NCBI GenBank assembly: GCA_905480055.1
Contig: CAJQOW010000271.1
Coordinates: forward strand, 1 to 5,954
Source: an uncultured Acidimicrobiia bacterium
GTDB taxonomy: Bacteria > Actinomycetota > Acidimicrobiia > UBA5794
Direction: 5' to 3'
DNA length: 5,954 bases
Shown: positions 1-5,499 of the stretch, piece after piece
How the letters are laid out: every line of letters begins with the position of its first letter
Numbering within the stretch: position 1 is the stretch's first letter
The notes under the pieces: generated by a model
What the model was told of the DNA's origin: nothing
What the model saw: only the letters and a program-made list of their open reading frames with translations
Database searches by the model: none
Program-made: the position numbers and the translations under genes

Positions 1-744
1 TTGCCCAGGGCTCTTTGGCCAGGTGAACTGCGGCGGCCAGAAGTCCCCGATGAAGGTGCCGATATTGAGGATCTGTGTCCAGATCTCGGCGATTGAGAAC
101 CCAATTTCGTTCCATGCCAGCACGGTGACCAGGCCAACGGCGCCTACGGCGATCGGCGAAGCCTTGCCGAGCCAGAAGGACACGTTCGTGAATGCACCCA
201 GAACAGCGGTGGAGATAGAGATTGCGATGAACAGTCCGATGGTGAGCTGCTGGACGTCCACGCCGCGGATCGGCGCCAATAGACCGATGGCAACAGCGGT
301 CATCAGCGCCAGGTAGGCACCGCCACCCCACGTGGCGGCAGAGATGAGGATGATCGACGGCTTGGTTCCGGGACTGTGCCGCCACGACACCCAACCGGCG
401 GCGAGGCCAAGGAGGGTGATGCAGAGGGCTGCTTTGAGCGCCAGACCGTTGTTGACGCCGACGCCTGGCTCACGGCTGATCAATACGAGGCTGAGCAGGG
501 AGTACGAGACGGCTCCGCTCACAACAAGGAGCACTGCGTCGATGGGTGAGCGGCTCAGGCCTATCCAGTAGAAGAGCCCGAAGGTGAGTCCGCCGATGAA
601 CGTGCCCCACAGCGGTCCAGCTTCGCCGGTGAGTCCGACTATCGCGATGGCGAGCGTGTAGACAGCCAGAGGGAGGGCAACGTCACGAGCTGTCCGAGGG
701 GCGGGGGGCCGGACCTGAGCTTCAGGTTCGGCGAGGGTCGTCAC
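1..744 (-). CDS. phnE: Phosphonate/phosphate-type ABC transporter permease, 5' part only, with a long N-terminal membrane extension
   Basis: The 3' end lies outside the window; 248 codons are open to the left edge. The protein would be the inner-membrane channel of the importer made by the two upstream genes. The start is GTG at 744, overlapping the phnC stop as GTGA, with AAGGA nine bases upstream. The PhnE hallmark is near the edge: residues 229-240 read GTFIGDFWPPQF, matching the FFPPD-type segment after the first helix of known PhnE proteins. That segment normally sits about 40-50 residues from the N-terminus, but here it is preceded by some 230 residues. I count about seven hydrophobic stretches (near 23-39, 45-62, 69-90, 102-119, 130-156, 167-187 and 195-213); only the last fits the usual first PhnE helix. 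The other six form an extra N-terminal membrane domain of unknown role. The permease core with its EAA loop is not visible here. Identity also relies on the phnC and phnD neighbours. Confidence 0.85.
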   Translation of the reverse strand, partial: MTTLAEPEAQVRPPAPRTARDVALPLAVYTLAIAIVGLTGEAGPLWGTFIGGLTFGLFYWIGLSRSPIDAVLLVVSGAVSYSLLSLVLISREPGVGVNNGLALKAALCITLLGLAAGWVSWRHSPGTKPSIILISAATWGGGAYLALMTAVAIGLLAPIRGVDVQQLTIGLFIAISISTAVLGAFTNVSFWLGKASPIAVGAVGLVTVLAWNEIGFSIAEIWTQILNIGTFIGDFWPPQFTWPKSPGQ

Positions 745-1517
745 GGTGAGGCTTCCTTCTTCATGTCATCGGGAGTGATGGCACGGCCGTAGATATTGCG
801 GAATACCTCGTCGTCAACGTCGGCGATGTTGCCGTCGTACACAAGCTCGCCGTCGCGCAGGCCAATGAGGCGCTGCCCGTATTGCCTGGCGAGGTCAAGG
901 AAGTGAAGGTTTATGATGGTGGTGATCCCGAGGTCTCTATTGATCCTCTGGAGGTCACGCATGACGATGTGTGAGGTCACGGGGTCGAGCGATGCCACAG
1001 GCTCATCGGCCAGCAGGATCTTGGGCTCCTGGGCAAGCGCTCTGGCAATGCCGACGCGCTGTTGTTGTCCGCCGGACAGGTCGGATGCGCGCACGTACGT
1101 CTTCTCCACGATGCCCACGCGTTCGAGAGATTGCATCGAAATCTCTTTGTCGTGAGCTGGCCACAAGCCAAGCATCGAGCGCCATCGTGACACTTTGGAC
1201 AGTCGGCCCATCAGCACGTTGTTCAAGACGCCAGTGCGGTTTACGAGGTTGAACGTCTGGAAGATCATTCCTACGTCGGATCGGATCTCTCTGATCTCGC
1301 GATTCGACGCTCCGACAACTTCGCGACCATCAACGGTCACCGATCCCGTTACCGGGACCAGGCCGTTGATGGCACGAAGCAATGTCGATTTCCCAGCCCC
1401 TGAGAGTCCAACGATGACGACCAGTTCACCTTGCTCGATGACGAGGTCGACGTTCTTGAGCGCTACCAACCCACCGGGGTAGGTGACGGACGCGTTGGTG
1501 AATTCAATACGGGACAT
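741..1517 (-). CDS. phnC: Phosphonate/phosphate-type ABC transporter ATP-binding protein
   Basis: Cytoplasmic ATPase that powers the PhnE channel, 258 residues, usual for the family. All nucleotide-binding motifs are intact: Walker A GLSGAGKST (37-45), Q-loop at Q87, signature LSGGQQQR (147-154), Walker B ILLADEP (167-173) and H-loop His205. The stretch INLHFLDLARQYGQRLIGLR (202-221) is characteristic of PhnC rather than of general amino-acid or PstB ATPases. The substrate (phosphonate, phosphite, hypophosphite or phosphate) cannot be told from an ATPase. The ATG at 1517 gives the expected MSRIEF start, but no Shine-Dalgarno sequence lies in the usual place; CGATCGCACACCC comes directly before it. 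A strong hairpin sits just upstream. The gene follows phnD by 51 bp and overlaps phnE by 4 bp, so it is probably cotranscribed and translationally coupled to phnE. Confidence 0.95.
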   Translation of the reverse strand: MSRIEFTNASVTYPGGLVALKNVDLVIEQGELVVIVGLSGAGKSTLLRAINGLVPVTGSVTVDGREVVGASNREIREIRSDVGMIFQTFNLVNRTGVLNNVLMGRLSKVSRWRSMLGLWPAHDKEISMQSLERVGIVEKTYVRASDLSGGQQQRVGIARALAQEPKILLADEPVASLDPVTSHIVMRDLQRINRDLGITTIINLHFLDLARQYGQRLIGLRDGELVYDGNIADVDDEVFRNIYGRAITPDDMKKEASP

Positions 1518-1532
1518 GGGTGTGCGATCGGT

Positions 1533-1560
1533 TGGGGAGGGAGCCTGTGCCCCCTCCCCA
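1533..1560 (-). promoter_or_regulatory. GC-rich hairpin between phnD and phnC
   Basis: TGGGGAGGG (1533-1541) and CCCTCCCCA (1552-1560) are perfect 9-bp complements around a 10-nt loop. The stem starts about 8 nt after the phnD stop in the transcript and ends 15 nt before the phnC ATG. No U-tract follows, so a classical intrinsic terminator is unlikely. Position and stability fit a 3' stabiliser or processing stem that would keep the binding-protein message more abundant than the ATPase and permease part. The function is inferred. Confidence 0.6.
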
Positions 1561-1568
1561 GAGTTCGA

Positions 1569-2729
1569 TCAGTCTCCTTCGATTCCGAGTGCGGCTGCCG
1601 CTTCGCGAACGACGTCAAACTCTGCGTCGTTTGCTGGGCGGATACCGGTCCAGCCATAGATCTCGTCGAAGAGGGCTACGCCTTCATCGGTTGAGAGGAA
1701 CGCCTCGGTGGCGTCGTACACAGCCTGACGGAGATCCTCAGGAAGCTCGGAGCGAGCAACCACAACATCGTTCGGGATTTCGTCGGTGATGTTGAACACG
1801 ATCACCTTGCTGCCCACGTCCGGGCTGTCCTTGCGGATGTTCCGGCGGGCATCGTCGAACGAGAGGCCGATGTCGAAGTCACCGTTGTACACGGCACCGA
1901 CGGTGTCGGTGTGAGACCCGAGGTACGAGTACGTGATGTCGTTCTCGATGTCGAGTCCTGCGTTCAGCAGCTGCAGCGTTGGGAACACGGCACCCGAGGT
2001 GGATGTCGCGCTTGTGAACGCAACGGTCTTGCCTGCTACGGCTTCGATTGGTGCATTGCACGTGAGGCCAGGGTCGACGGGTGTGCCGTCTTCGAGGACC
2101 TCAGCTTCCTTGCCCTCGTCACCGAAGGCGACGCCAACCTGGAGCGCTACCGCGTCGAACGGTTCGACGGTGACGGTTCCGCCGTCACTGTTCTCGATCG
2201 CACCGGCGACCGGCTCGTCCTCGCAGATTGAGGCATCGTTCGTGAACCACTGACCGTGGTAGGTACCCGATCCGAAACGGACCGACTGGATCAACACGCT
2301 CAACTGATCTGGGTAGAGCGCCTCTGCCTGGACGTAGCCAAACGGACCGAATGCACCGAAGTCAGCCTGACCGGCGCCCATTGCCACAACAAGACCGTTG
2401 TAGTCCTGGGTGACAACGCCTTCGACCTCGATACCCAGCGCCTCGGACAAGAAGTCCATGTACGGCTGGATCGAGTCGCCGAGCGTCTCAGCCTGCTCTG
2501 ACGGGATGAACCCGTAGACGACCTTGTCAGGCCATGCGGCCATCGGGTCTTCGGTCGTCGTCGTCTCAGCTGCAGTTGTCGTTGTTTCGTCAGTGCCAGC
2601 TGCTGTCGTTGTTGTTTCCTCGGTGCCTGAGGCAGCCGTCGTTGTCGTGTCCTCGGAGTCGGTCGACGCGCATGCGGCGAGGACCAAAGCGAGGGCCAAG
2701 AGCAACGGGATGAGGATTCGTTTGTGCAT
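1569..2729 (-). CDS. phnD: Phosphonate/phosphate-type ABC transporter substrate-binding lipoprotein
   Basis: Extracytoplasmic lipid-anchored receptor that delivers a phosphorus compound to PhnE/PhnC; 386 residues. Residues 1-20 are a lipoprotein signal (MHKR, Leu/Ala core, lipobox LAAC, Cys20). A Thr/Glu/Ala repeat linker follows (about 27-61), then the PhnD fold. Family signatures are YGFIPSEQAETLGDSIQPYM (72-91), DYNGLVVAMGAGQADFGAFG (109-128), the phosphonate-gripping STSG loop (243-246) and GSHTDTVGAVYNGDFDIG (271-288). An insert of about 60 residues bounded by Cys169 and Cys224 separates two conserved blocks and looks longer than in E. coli PhnD. The ATG at 2729 is preferred: GGGAG lies upstream and the lipobox falls correctly. 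The same frame is open 53 codons further, to 2888, but that would bury the signal peptide and overlap the nucleotidase gene. The ligand is undetermined; no C-P lyase or phosphite oxidase gene is in the window. Confidence 0.93.
   Translation of the reverse strand: MHKRILIPLLLALALVLAACASTDSEDTTTTAASGTEETTTTAAGTDETTTTAAETTTTEDPMAAWPDKVVYGFIPSEQAETLGDSIQPYMDFLSEALGIEVEGVVTQDYNGLVVAMGAGQADFGAFGPFGYVQAEALYPDQLSVLIQSVRFGSGTYHGQWFTNDASICEDEPVAGAIENSDGGTVTVEPFDAVALQVGVAFGDEGKEAEVLEDGTPVDPGLTCNAPIEAVAGKTVAFTSATSTSGAVFPTLQLLNAGLDIENDITYSYLGSHTDTVGAVYNGDFDIGLSFDDARRNIRKDSPDVGSKVIVFNITDEIPNDVVVARSELPEDLRQAVYDATEAFLSTDEGVALFDEIYGWTGIRPANDAEFDVVREAAAALGIEGD
2550..2651 (-). repeat. In-frame repeats encoding the Thr-rich linker of the PhnD lipoprotein
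   Basis: PhnD residues 27-61 are built from TTTTAA(S)GT(E/D)E units of 11 and 10 residues followed by shorter TTTTAAE and TTTTED units. The DNA shows the matching periodic GTTGTCGTTGTTTC-like pattern on the plus strand. It acts as a flexible tether between the lipidated Cys20 and the binding domain. Such Thr-rich linkers are common in actinobacterial lipoproteins and may be glycosylated, which is inference. Slippage could vary its length between strains. Confidence 0.75.
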
Positions 2730-2806
2730 TCCTGTCTCCCTGTTAGATGGGACCGGCGCGGTCTCCACACCCCAGACTCTACATCTCTCGGATGCGGCAG
2801 AACTAC
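2730..2806 (-). promoter_or_regulatory. phnD leader: candidate promoter, small hairpin and ribosome-binding site
   Basis: This is the 77-bp gap between the nucleotidase stop and the phnD ATG, the largest gap in the minus-strand run, so it is the likeliest place for a separate phn promoter. A TANNNT-type -10 (TAGAGT, 2776-2781) would start transcription near 2769. The -35 region is poor (AGTTCT or GTTCTG, depending on spacing). GACCG-GCG-CGGTC (2751-2763) is a perfect 5-bp inverted repeat in the presumed 5' leader and could be a hairpin or operator. GGGAG, near 2736-2740, is the Shine-Dalgarno sequence that favours the 2729 start. I could not recognise a convincing Pho box. Confidence 0.4.
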
Positions 2807-3364
2807 TCAACAGAACCGTCTGTCGACCAGAGCTTCGAAGGTGTCCCAACCGTCGATATCGATCGTGCCGGCAACGGGTGAATTCCACGGCTGAACGAAG
2901 CGGCAGGTTGTGCGGTCGGGGCGCTCCAGGACGAGGGCCTCGAGGTTGTGTGGACCGTCATCGAGGTAGACGTCACAATCGACAAGCCACTTGCGGTACG
3001 TGATGTGGACCTCGGACGTTGGCAACCGGTTCTCGCCGATCCACTCGAACGTTTCGGGCGCCGCCCATGCGGGCTTCGTGGTGATGATGACGATGTCGTG
3101 GTGGATCGCGAGGCGGTCGAGAGCCTCCTTGGCTCCGTCGATCAGCGGGAGATGGCGGAAGAGTCCAGGCCCATCATCGTTGCGTGCCCACTTCCAGAAG
3201 TCGTCGTCCGAAGCAAAGGCGCCAAGGGCCGTCATGGCGTTCCATGTGGTGACCATGTCTGGCGTGTAGGAGGTCCCGAATTCGGCGTTGTATCGGGAGG
3301 TCCAACCTTCATTGAAGTCGGCGACCACCCCGTCGAGGTCGATGCCGAGTCGCATGCGACTCAC
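2807..3364 (-). CDS. HAD-fold 5'(3')-deoxyribonucleotidase (NT5C type)
   Basis: Predicted Mg-dependent phosphatase removing phosphate from (deoxy)nucleoside monophosphates in the cytoplasm; 185 residues, usual for the NT5C family. HAD motif I is DLDGVVADF (9-17), with Asp9 the nucleophile and Asp11 the general acid/base. Motif II is IITTKP (94-99), motif III probably Lys125 in YRKW, and motif IV LDDGPHN (134-140) with metal ligands Asp135/Asp136. The cap region between motifs I and II is rich in Trp and acidic residues, as in this family. The start is taken as GTG at 3364, which overlaps the dnaX stop as GTGA and suggests translational coupling. The ATG three codons in, at 3355, is the alternative; neither has a strong Shine-Dalgarno sequence. 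Family assignment is firm, but the natural substrate is not: related HAD proteins also act on other phosphomonoesters. Its place between dnaX and phnD hints at nucleotide turnover or phosphate recovery, which is inference. Confidence 0.85.
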   Translation of the reverse strand: MSRMRLGIDLDGVVADFNEGWTSRYNAEFGTSYTPDMVTTWNAMTALGAFASDDDFWKWARNDDGPGLFRHLPLIDGAKEALDRLAIHHDIVIITTKPAWAAPETFEWIGENRLPTSEVHITYRKWLVDCDVYLDDGPHNLEALVLERPDRTTCRFVQPWNSPVAGTIDIDGWDTFEALVDRRFC

Positions 3365-5217
3365 TCGTTTGTCGTCTCTTGAACGATCTCTCCGCCGAGC
3401 ATGTCGAGCACGGTGCTTGCCGGGTCGACTGCATCATCCGAACCAGCCTCGACGAGGTCTTCCTTGTCCGGAGCCCGCTCAGGCTCCGCCGCTACTTCGG
3501 GGGTGGCTGACGAATCTGCCGATCGGTAGGTGATCGCAACGGGCTGCCCGAGCTGTTCGGTCGCCACCGAGCGGATGGCATCCGAGAGTTCAGAATCGGC
3601 CTTGAGCTGTTCGAGGTGGAAGTGCATGTGGGCAGCCACCTCGAACACGACCGTGCCTCGCTCGACCGACGATGGAGTCGCCTCTCGCAGGAGGGCGTGG
3701 CGTCGGGGGCCGACGTCGGTGCGGATCGTGGCGACAACGGCAGGCCATACCCGCTCGAAGTCGGCAAGGGTGAACGTTGCTGCCTGTTCTTGCGCAGGTG
3801 CCGGGGCAGCGTCAACGGTTGGCGGTTCTCTGTCCTCGGTCGTCGGTTCAGAAGCAGGCTCCGCGACTGATGGTTCCGAATCGTCAGCTTTCGGCTGTTC
3901 GGGTTCCGCTGGCTGGCTGGCGACTGGCGGCACAGGGCTGGCAGCTGGCTGAGCGTCGGGTTCTGGCTGACGGCTGTCCTCAAACGGCCGATCCGGATCG
4001 AGATCCTTCTCAGGGACCACGGGTACCGACGGGGTCGCCGGTCGTGGGCCCGCCCTCTCAATTTCCTTCACCTGCCGCTCCATCCGGGCCACACGCGCAG
4101 ACAAGGCGTCGACATCCTCGACGACCTCGGGTTTGGTGAGGCGAAGGACCATGAGCTCAACCACCAGTCGCTCCTCCCTTCCCTCACGGATACGAAGCAA
4201 CGACTCGGATAGCTCATCGATCGCCCTGAGGACCTCCCTCGAGGAGATGGTCTGGGCGACCTGCTGCCACTCGGCCACGGTCTCCCTCGACGCATCCACA
4301 ATGTCGTCGATGTTGGGTGCGTACTGGGCCAGGAACACCCCTCGCATGTATGCGACCGCGTCGGCAACGAAGCGCCGCAGGTCTGCGCCCTGCCGGGAGA
4401 TCTCGGAAATCAGCGTGAGGCCAGCCGCAGGGTCGGCGGCCACAATCGTCTCAACAAGCCTGCGGTAACTGTCCCTGTCGGCCAGTCCCAAGGCTTGCTC
4501 CACGCCCGCTGAAGTGACGGAGCCTGCACCGAGGGCCGCGACCTGTTCGATCAGGCTCATCGCATCCCTGACCGAACCGCCTGCATGGGAGACAACCGCT
4601 CCGAGCGCTGCGTGGTCGTAGGTGAAACCTTCCTTGTCCGAGATCGTGGCGAGGTAGTCGATCAACGTTTCGGTCGCCACGGGGTGGAAATCGAACCGCT
4701 GCGCCCTGGAACGGATCGTGTCCAACAGCTTGTACGGCTCGGTTGTTGCCAATACGAAAACCACATGTTCCGGCGGTTCCTCGAGTGTCTTGAGAAGGGC
4801 ATTGCCCGCCGCCCTCGACAGCATGTGGGCCTCATCGAGGATGTACACCCTGCGTGCCCCGGCCGCTGCTGCAACCGTGCCGACGTTCACGCGGATCTCC
4901 CTGACATCCTCAACCTTGTTGTGGGATGCGGCATCGAGTTCGATCACATCAAGCGATGTGCCCTCAGTGATGCCCTCGCACGATGGGCAGGTATTGCACG
5001 GTTCACCGTCATCGGTCCGATTCGGACAGTTCAGCGATTTCGCCAGCAGCCGTGCTGAGGTGGTTTTGCCCGTTCCGCGCGGACCAGTGAATAGGTAGGC
5101 ATGGGCCACCTTTCCCTCCACCACTTCCCTGGCAAGCGTGGTGGTGACATGGTCCTGCCCTACGACTTCATCGAATCGCTGGGGCCGGTATTTGCGATAG
5201 AGCGCCTGATACTGCAT
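3361..5217 (-). CDS. dnaX: DNA polymerase III subunit gamma/tau (clamp loader)
   Basis: ATPase of the replisome clamp loader, which opens the beta clamp and places it on primed DNA; 618 residues from the ATG at 5217. The opening MQYQALYRKYRPQRFDEVVG is the DnaX signature. Walker A is GPRGTGKTT (45-53), the zinc site Cys64/74/77/80, Walker B ILDEAH (126-131), sensor 1 LATTEP (156-161), the arginine-finger region SRAQRF (170-175) and sensor 2 GGSVRDAMSL (213-222). The usual SRC triad reads SRA here. After the collar domain (to about 385) comes a Pro/Glu/Ala-rich linker of roughly 95 residues, then a folded C-terminal domain (about 481-565) and an acidic tail. No A-rich slippery run is evident, so I see no sign of a frameshift making a short gamma form. 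An ATG at 5265 in the same frame would add 16 residues encoded partly by the heptamer repeat array; it is rejected. The gene overlaps the nucleotidase gene by 4 bp. Confidence 0.97.
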   Translation of the reverse strand: MQYQALYRKYRPQRFDEVVGQDHVTTTLAREVVEGKVAHAYLFTGPRGTGKTTSARLLAKSLNCPNRTDDGEPCNTCPSCEGITEGTSLDVIELDAASHNKVEDVREIRVNVGTVAAAAGARRVYILDEAHMLSRAAGNALLKTLEEPPEHVVFVLATTEPYKLLDTIRSRAQRFDFHPVATETLIDYLATISDKEGFTYDHAALGAVVSHAGGSVRDAMSLIEQVAALGAGSVTSAGVEQALGLADRDSYRRLVETIVAADPAAGLTLISEISRQGADLRRFVADAVAYMRGVFLAQYAPNIDDIVDASRETVAEWQQVAQTISSREVLRAIDELSESLLRIREGREERLVVELMVLRLTKPEVVEDVDALSARVARMERQVKEIERAGPRPATPSVPVVPEKDLDPDRPFEDSRQPEPDAQPAASPVPPVASQPAEPEQPKADDSEPSVAEPASEPTTEDREPPTVDAAPAPAQEQAATFTLADFERVWPAVVATIRTDVGPRRHALLREATPSSVERGTVVFEVAAHMHFHLEQLKADSELSDAIRSVATEQLGQPVAITYRSADSSATPEVAAEPERAPDKEDLVEAGSDDAVDPASTVLDMLGGEIVQETTNE

Positions 5218-5225
5218 CGCCCCCG

Positions 5226-5231
5226 ACGGTA
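5226..5231 (-). promoter_or_regulatory. Candidate -10 box of dnaX
   Basis: TACCGT fits TANNNT and ends 8 nt before the dnaX ATG. Transcription would then begin at or within about two bases of the start codon, giving a leaderless or nearly leaderless message. The context CCGCTACCGTC is almost identical to the element before ybaB. No good -35 hexamer is visible. A G-run (CGGGGGCG) lies between it and the ATG and could alternatively serve as a weak ribosome-binding site. Confidence 0.45.
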
Positions 5232-5256
5232 GCGGAGCAGTCGGACTCAGGCGCCC

Positions 5257-5326
5257 CGGAGCCATGAGCCATGAGCCTTGGGCCGTGAGTGTTGAGTGCT
5301 GAGTGTTGAGTGTTGAGTCTTGAGTG
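5257..5326 (+). repeat. Tandem heptamer array, ten copies of NTGAGYS
   Basis: Ten contiguous 7-bp units run without interruption: CGGAGCC, ATGAGCC twice, TTGGGCC, GTGAGTG, TTGAGTG, CTGAGTG, TTGAGTG, TTGAGTC, TTGAGTG. The units drift from the GAGCC form (dnaX side) to the GAGTG form. The array sits in the dnaX 5' region between divergent genes, and does not code in any convincing frame. It resembles the short tandemly repeated (STRR-type) heptamers known from some bacteria. A second array of the same unit in inverted orientation lies at 5426-5453. Confidence 0.85.
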
Positions 5327-5342
5327 GCACGTGATCGTGTGC
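5327..5342. promoter_or_regulatory. 16-bp quasi-palindrome next to the heptamer array
   Basis: GCACGTGATCGTGTGC has six of its eight symmetric pairs as Watson-Crick and the other two as G-T pairs. It begins exactly where the heptamer array ends, in the middle of the divergent dnaX-ybaB region. It could be an operator for a dimeric regulator, but no known site is recognised. Confidence 0.3.
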
Positions 5343-5353
5343 AGCACCTTGTG

Positions 5354-5400
5354 TCGGTCGCCCTGAGGGGAGACTGTCAGGCGAGGGAAGCGACGACCGA
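5354..5400. repeat. Inverted repeat TCGGTCG / CGACCGA in the dnaX-ybaB intergenic region
   Basis: TCGGTCG (5354-5360) and CGACCGA (5394-5400) are perfect 7-bp complements. Directly inside, CCCT (5361-5364) can pair with AGGG (5384-5387) if a 6-nt bulge is allowed. The enclosed sequence includes GTCAGG and GGAAGC, vaguely recalling the signal recognition particle RNA, but the consensus is not met. It may be a structured RNA or a DNA cruciform, or chance. Confidence 0.3.
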
Positions 5401-5425
5401 GAGGCGAGAGCTTCTGCCAAGGCAT

Positions 5426-5453
5426 GGCTCACGGCTCAAAGCTCAAGGTTCAT
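5426..5453 (-). repeat. Second heptamer array, inverted relative to the first
   Basis: Four contiguous plus-strand units read GGCTCAC, GGCTCAA, AGCTCAA, GGTTCAT. These are the reverse complement type (SRYTCAN) of the NTGAGYS unit at 5257-5326. The two arrays can pair: 5273-5289 and 5428-5444 match at 15 of 17 positions as inverted repeats, and both mismatches become G-T pairs. Together they flank about 100 bp of unrelated sequence. A decayed further unit (AAGGCAT) precedes the array. Confidence 0.7.
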
Positions 5454-5487
5454 CTCTTGGCTCCACAGCTGGCTGTCCTCGGGCCGC

Positions 5488-5493
5488 TACCCT
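5488..5493 (+). promoter_or_regulatory. Candidate -10 box of the ybaB-recR operon
   Basis: TACCCT fits TANNNT, and six bases separate it from the A of the ybaB ATG. This is exactly the canonical -7 to +1 distance, so the transcript would be leaderless. That agrees with the lack of a Shine-Dalgarno sequence. TACCC-TCC-GGGTA (5488-5500) is also a small perfect inverted repeat covering the box and the first base of the start codon. No clear -35 hexamer is seen. Confidence 0.5.
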
Positions 5494-5499
5494 CCGGGT

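Noticed and set aside
1533..1560. Rho-independent terminator after phnD
   Set aside because: The stem is strong but no T-run follows on the transcribed strand, and phnC begins 15 nt later.
2782..2806. Pho box (GTTCACC-type direct repeats) upstream of phnD
   Set aside because: GTTCTGC matches only partly and there is no second unit at the expected 11-bp spacing.
2730..2888. 53-codon N-terminal extension of PhnD
   Set aside because: It would place the lipoprotein signal peptide in the middle of the protein and overlap the nucleotidase gene; the ATG at 2729 has a Shine-Dalgarno sequence and a well-placed lipobox.
2524..3003. Plus-strand Val/Ser/Ala-rich open frame opposite phnD
   Set aside because: Its V/S repeats are only the antisense reading of the Thr-rich linker codons of phnD, and it shows no family resemblance or promoter.
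3895..3985. GCTGG-rich segment in dnaX as a recombination hotspot (Chi-like)
   Set aside because: It matches the Pro/Ala/Ser/Gln codon bias of the DnaX linker, and the Chi sequence is lineage-specific, so no claim is possible.
3361..4100. Programmed frameshift producing a short gamma form of DnaX
   Set aside because: No A-rich slippery heptamer followed by a stem was seen in the dnaX coding strand in this region.
5218..5265. 16-residue N-terminal extension of DnaX from the ATG at 5265
   Set aside because: That ATG lies in the heptamer repeat array, the added residues do not match the family, and MQYQALYRKYRP at 5217 is the standard DnaX beginning.
5372..5430. Possible signal recognition particle RNA (ffs), which often lies next to dnaX
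   Set aside because: GTCAGG, GGAAGC and GCCAAGGCA appear in a suggestive order, but the conserved tetraloop region and the GGAAGCAGCC block are not intact and no full-length hairpin encloses them.
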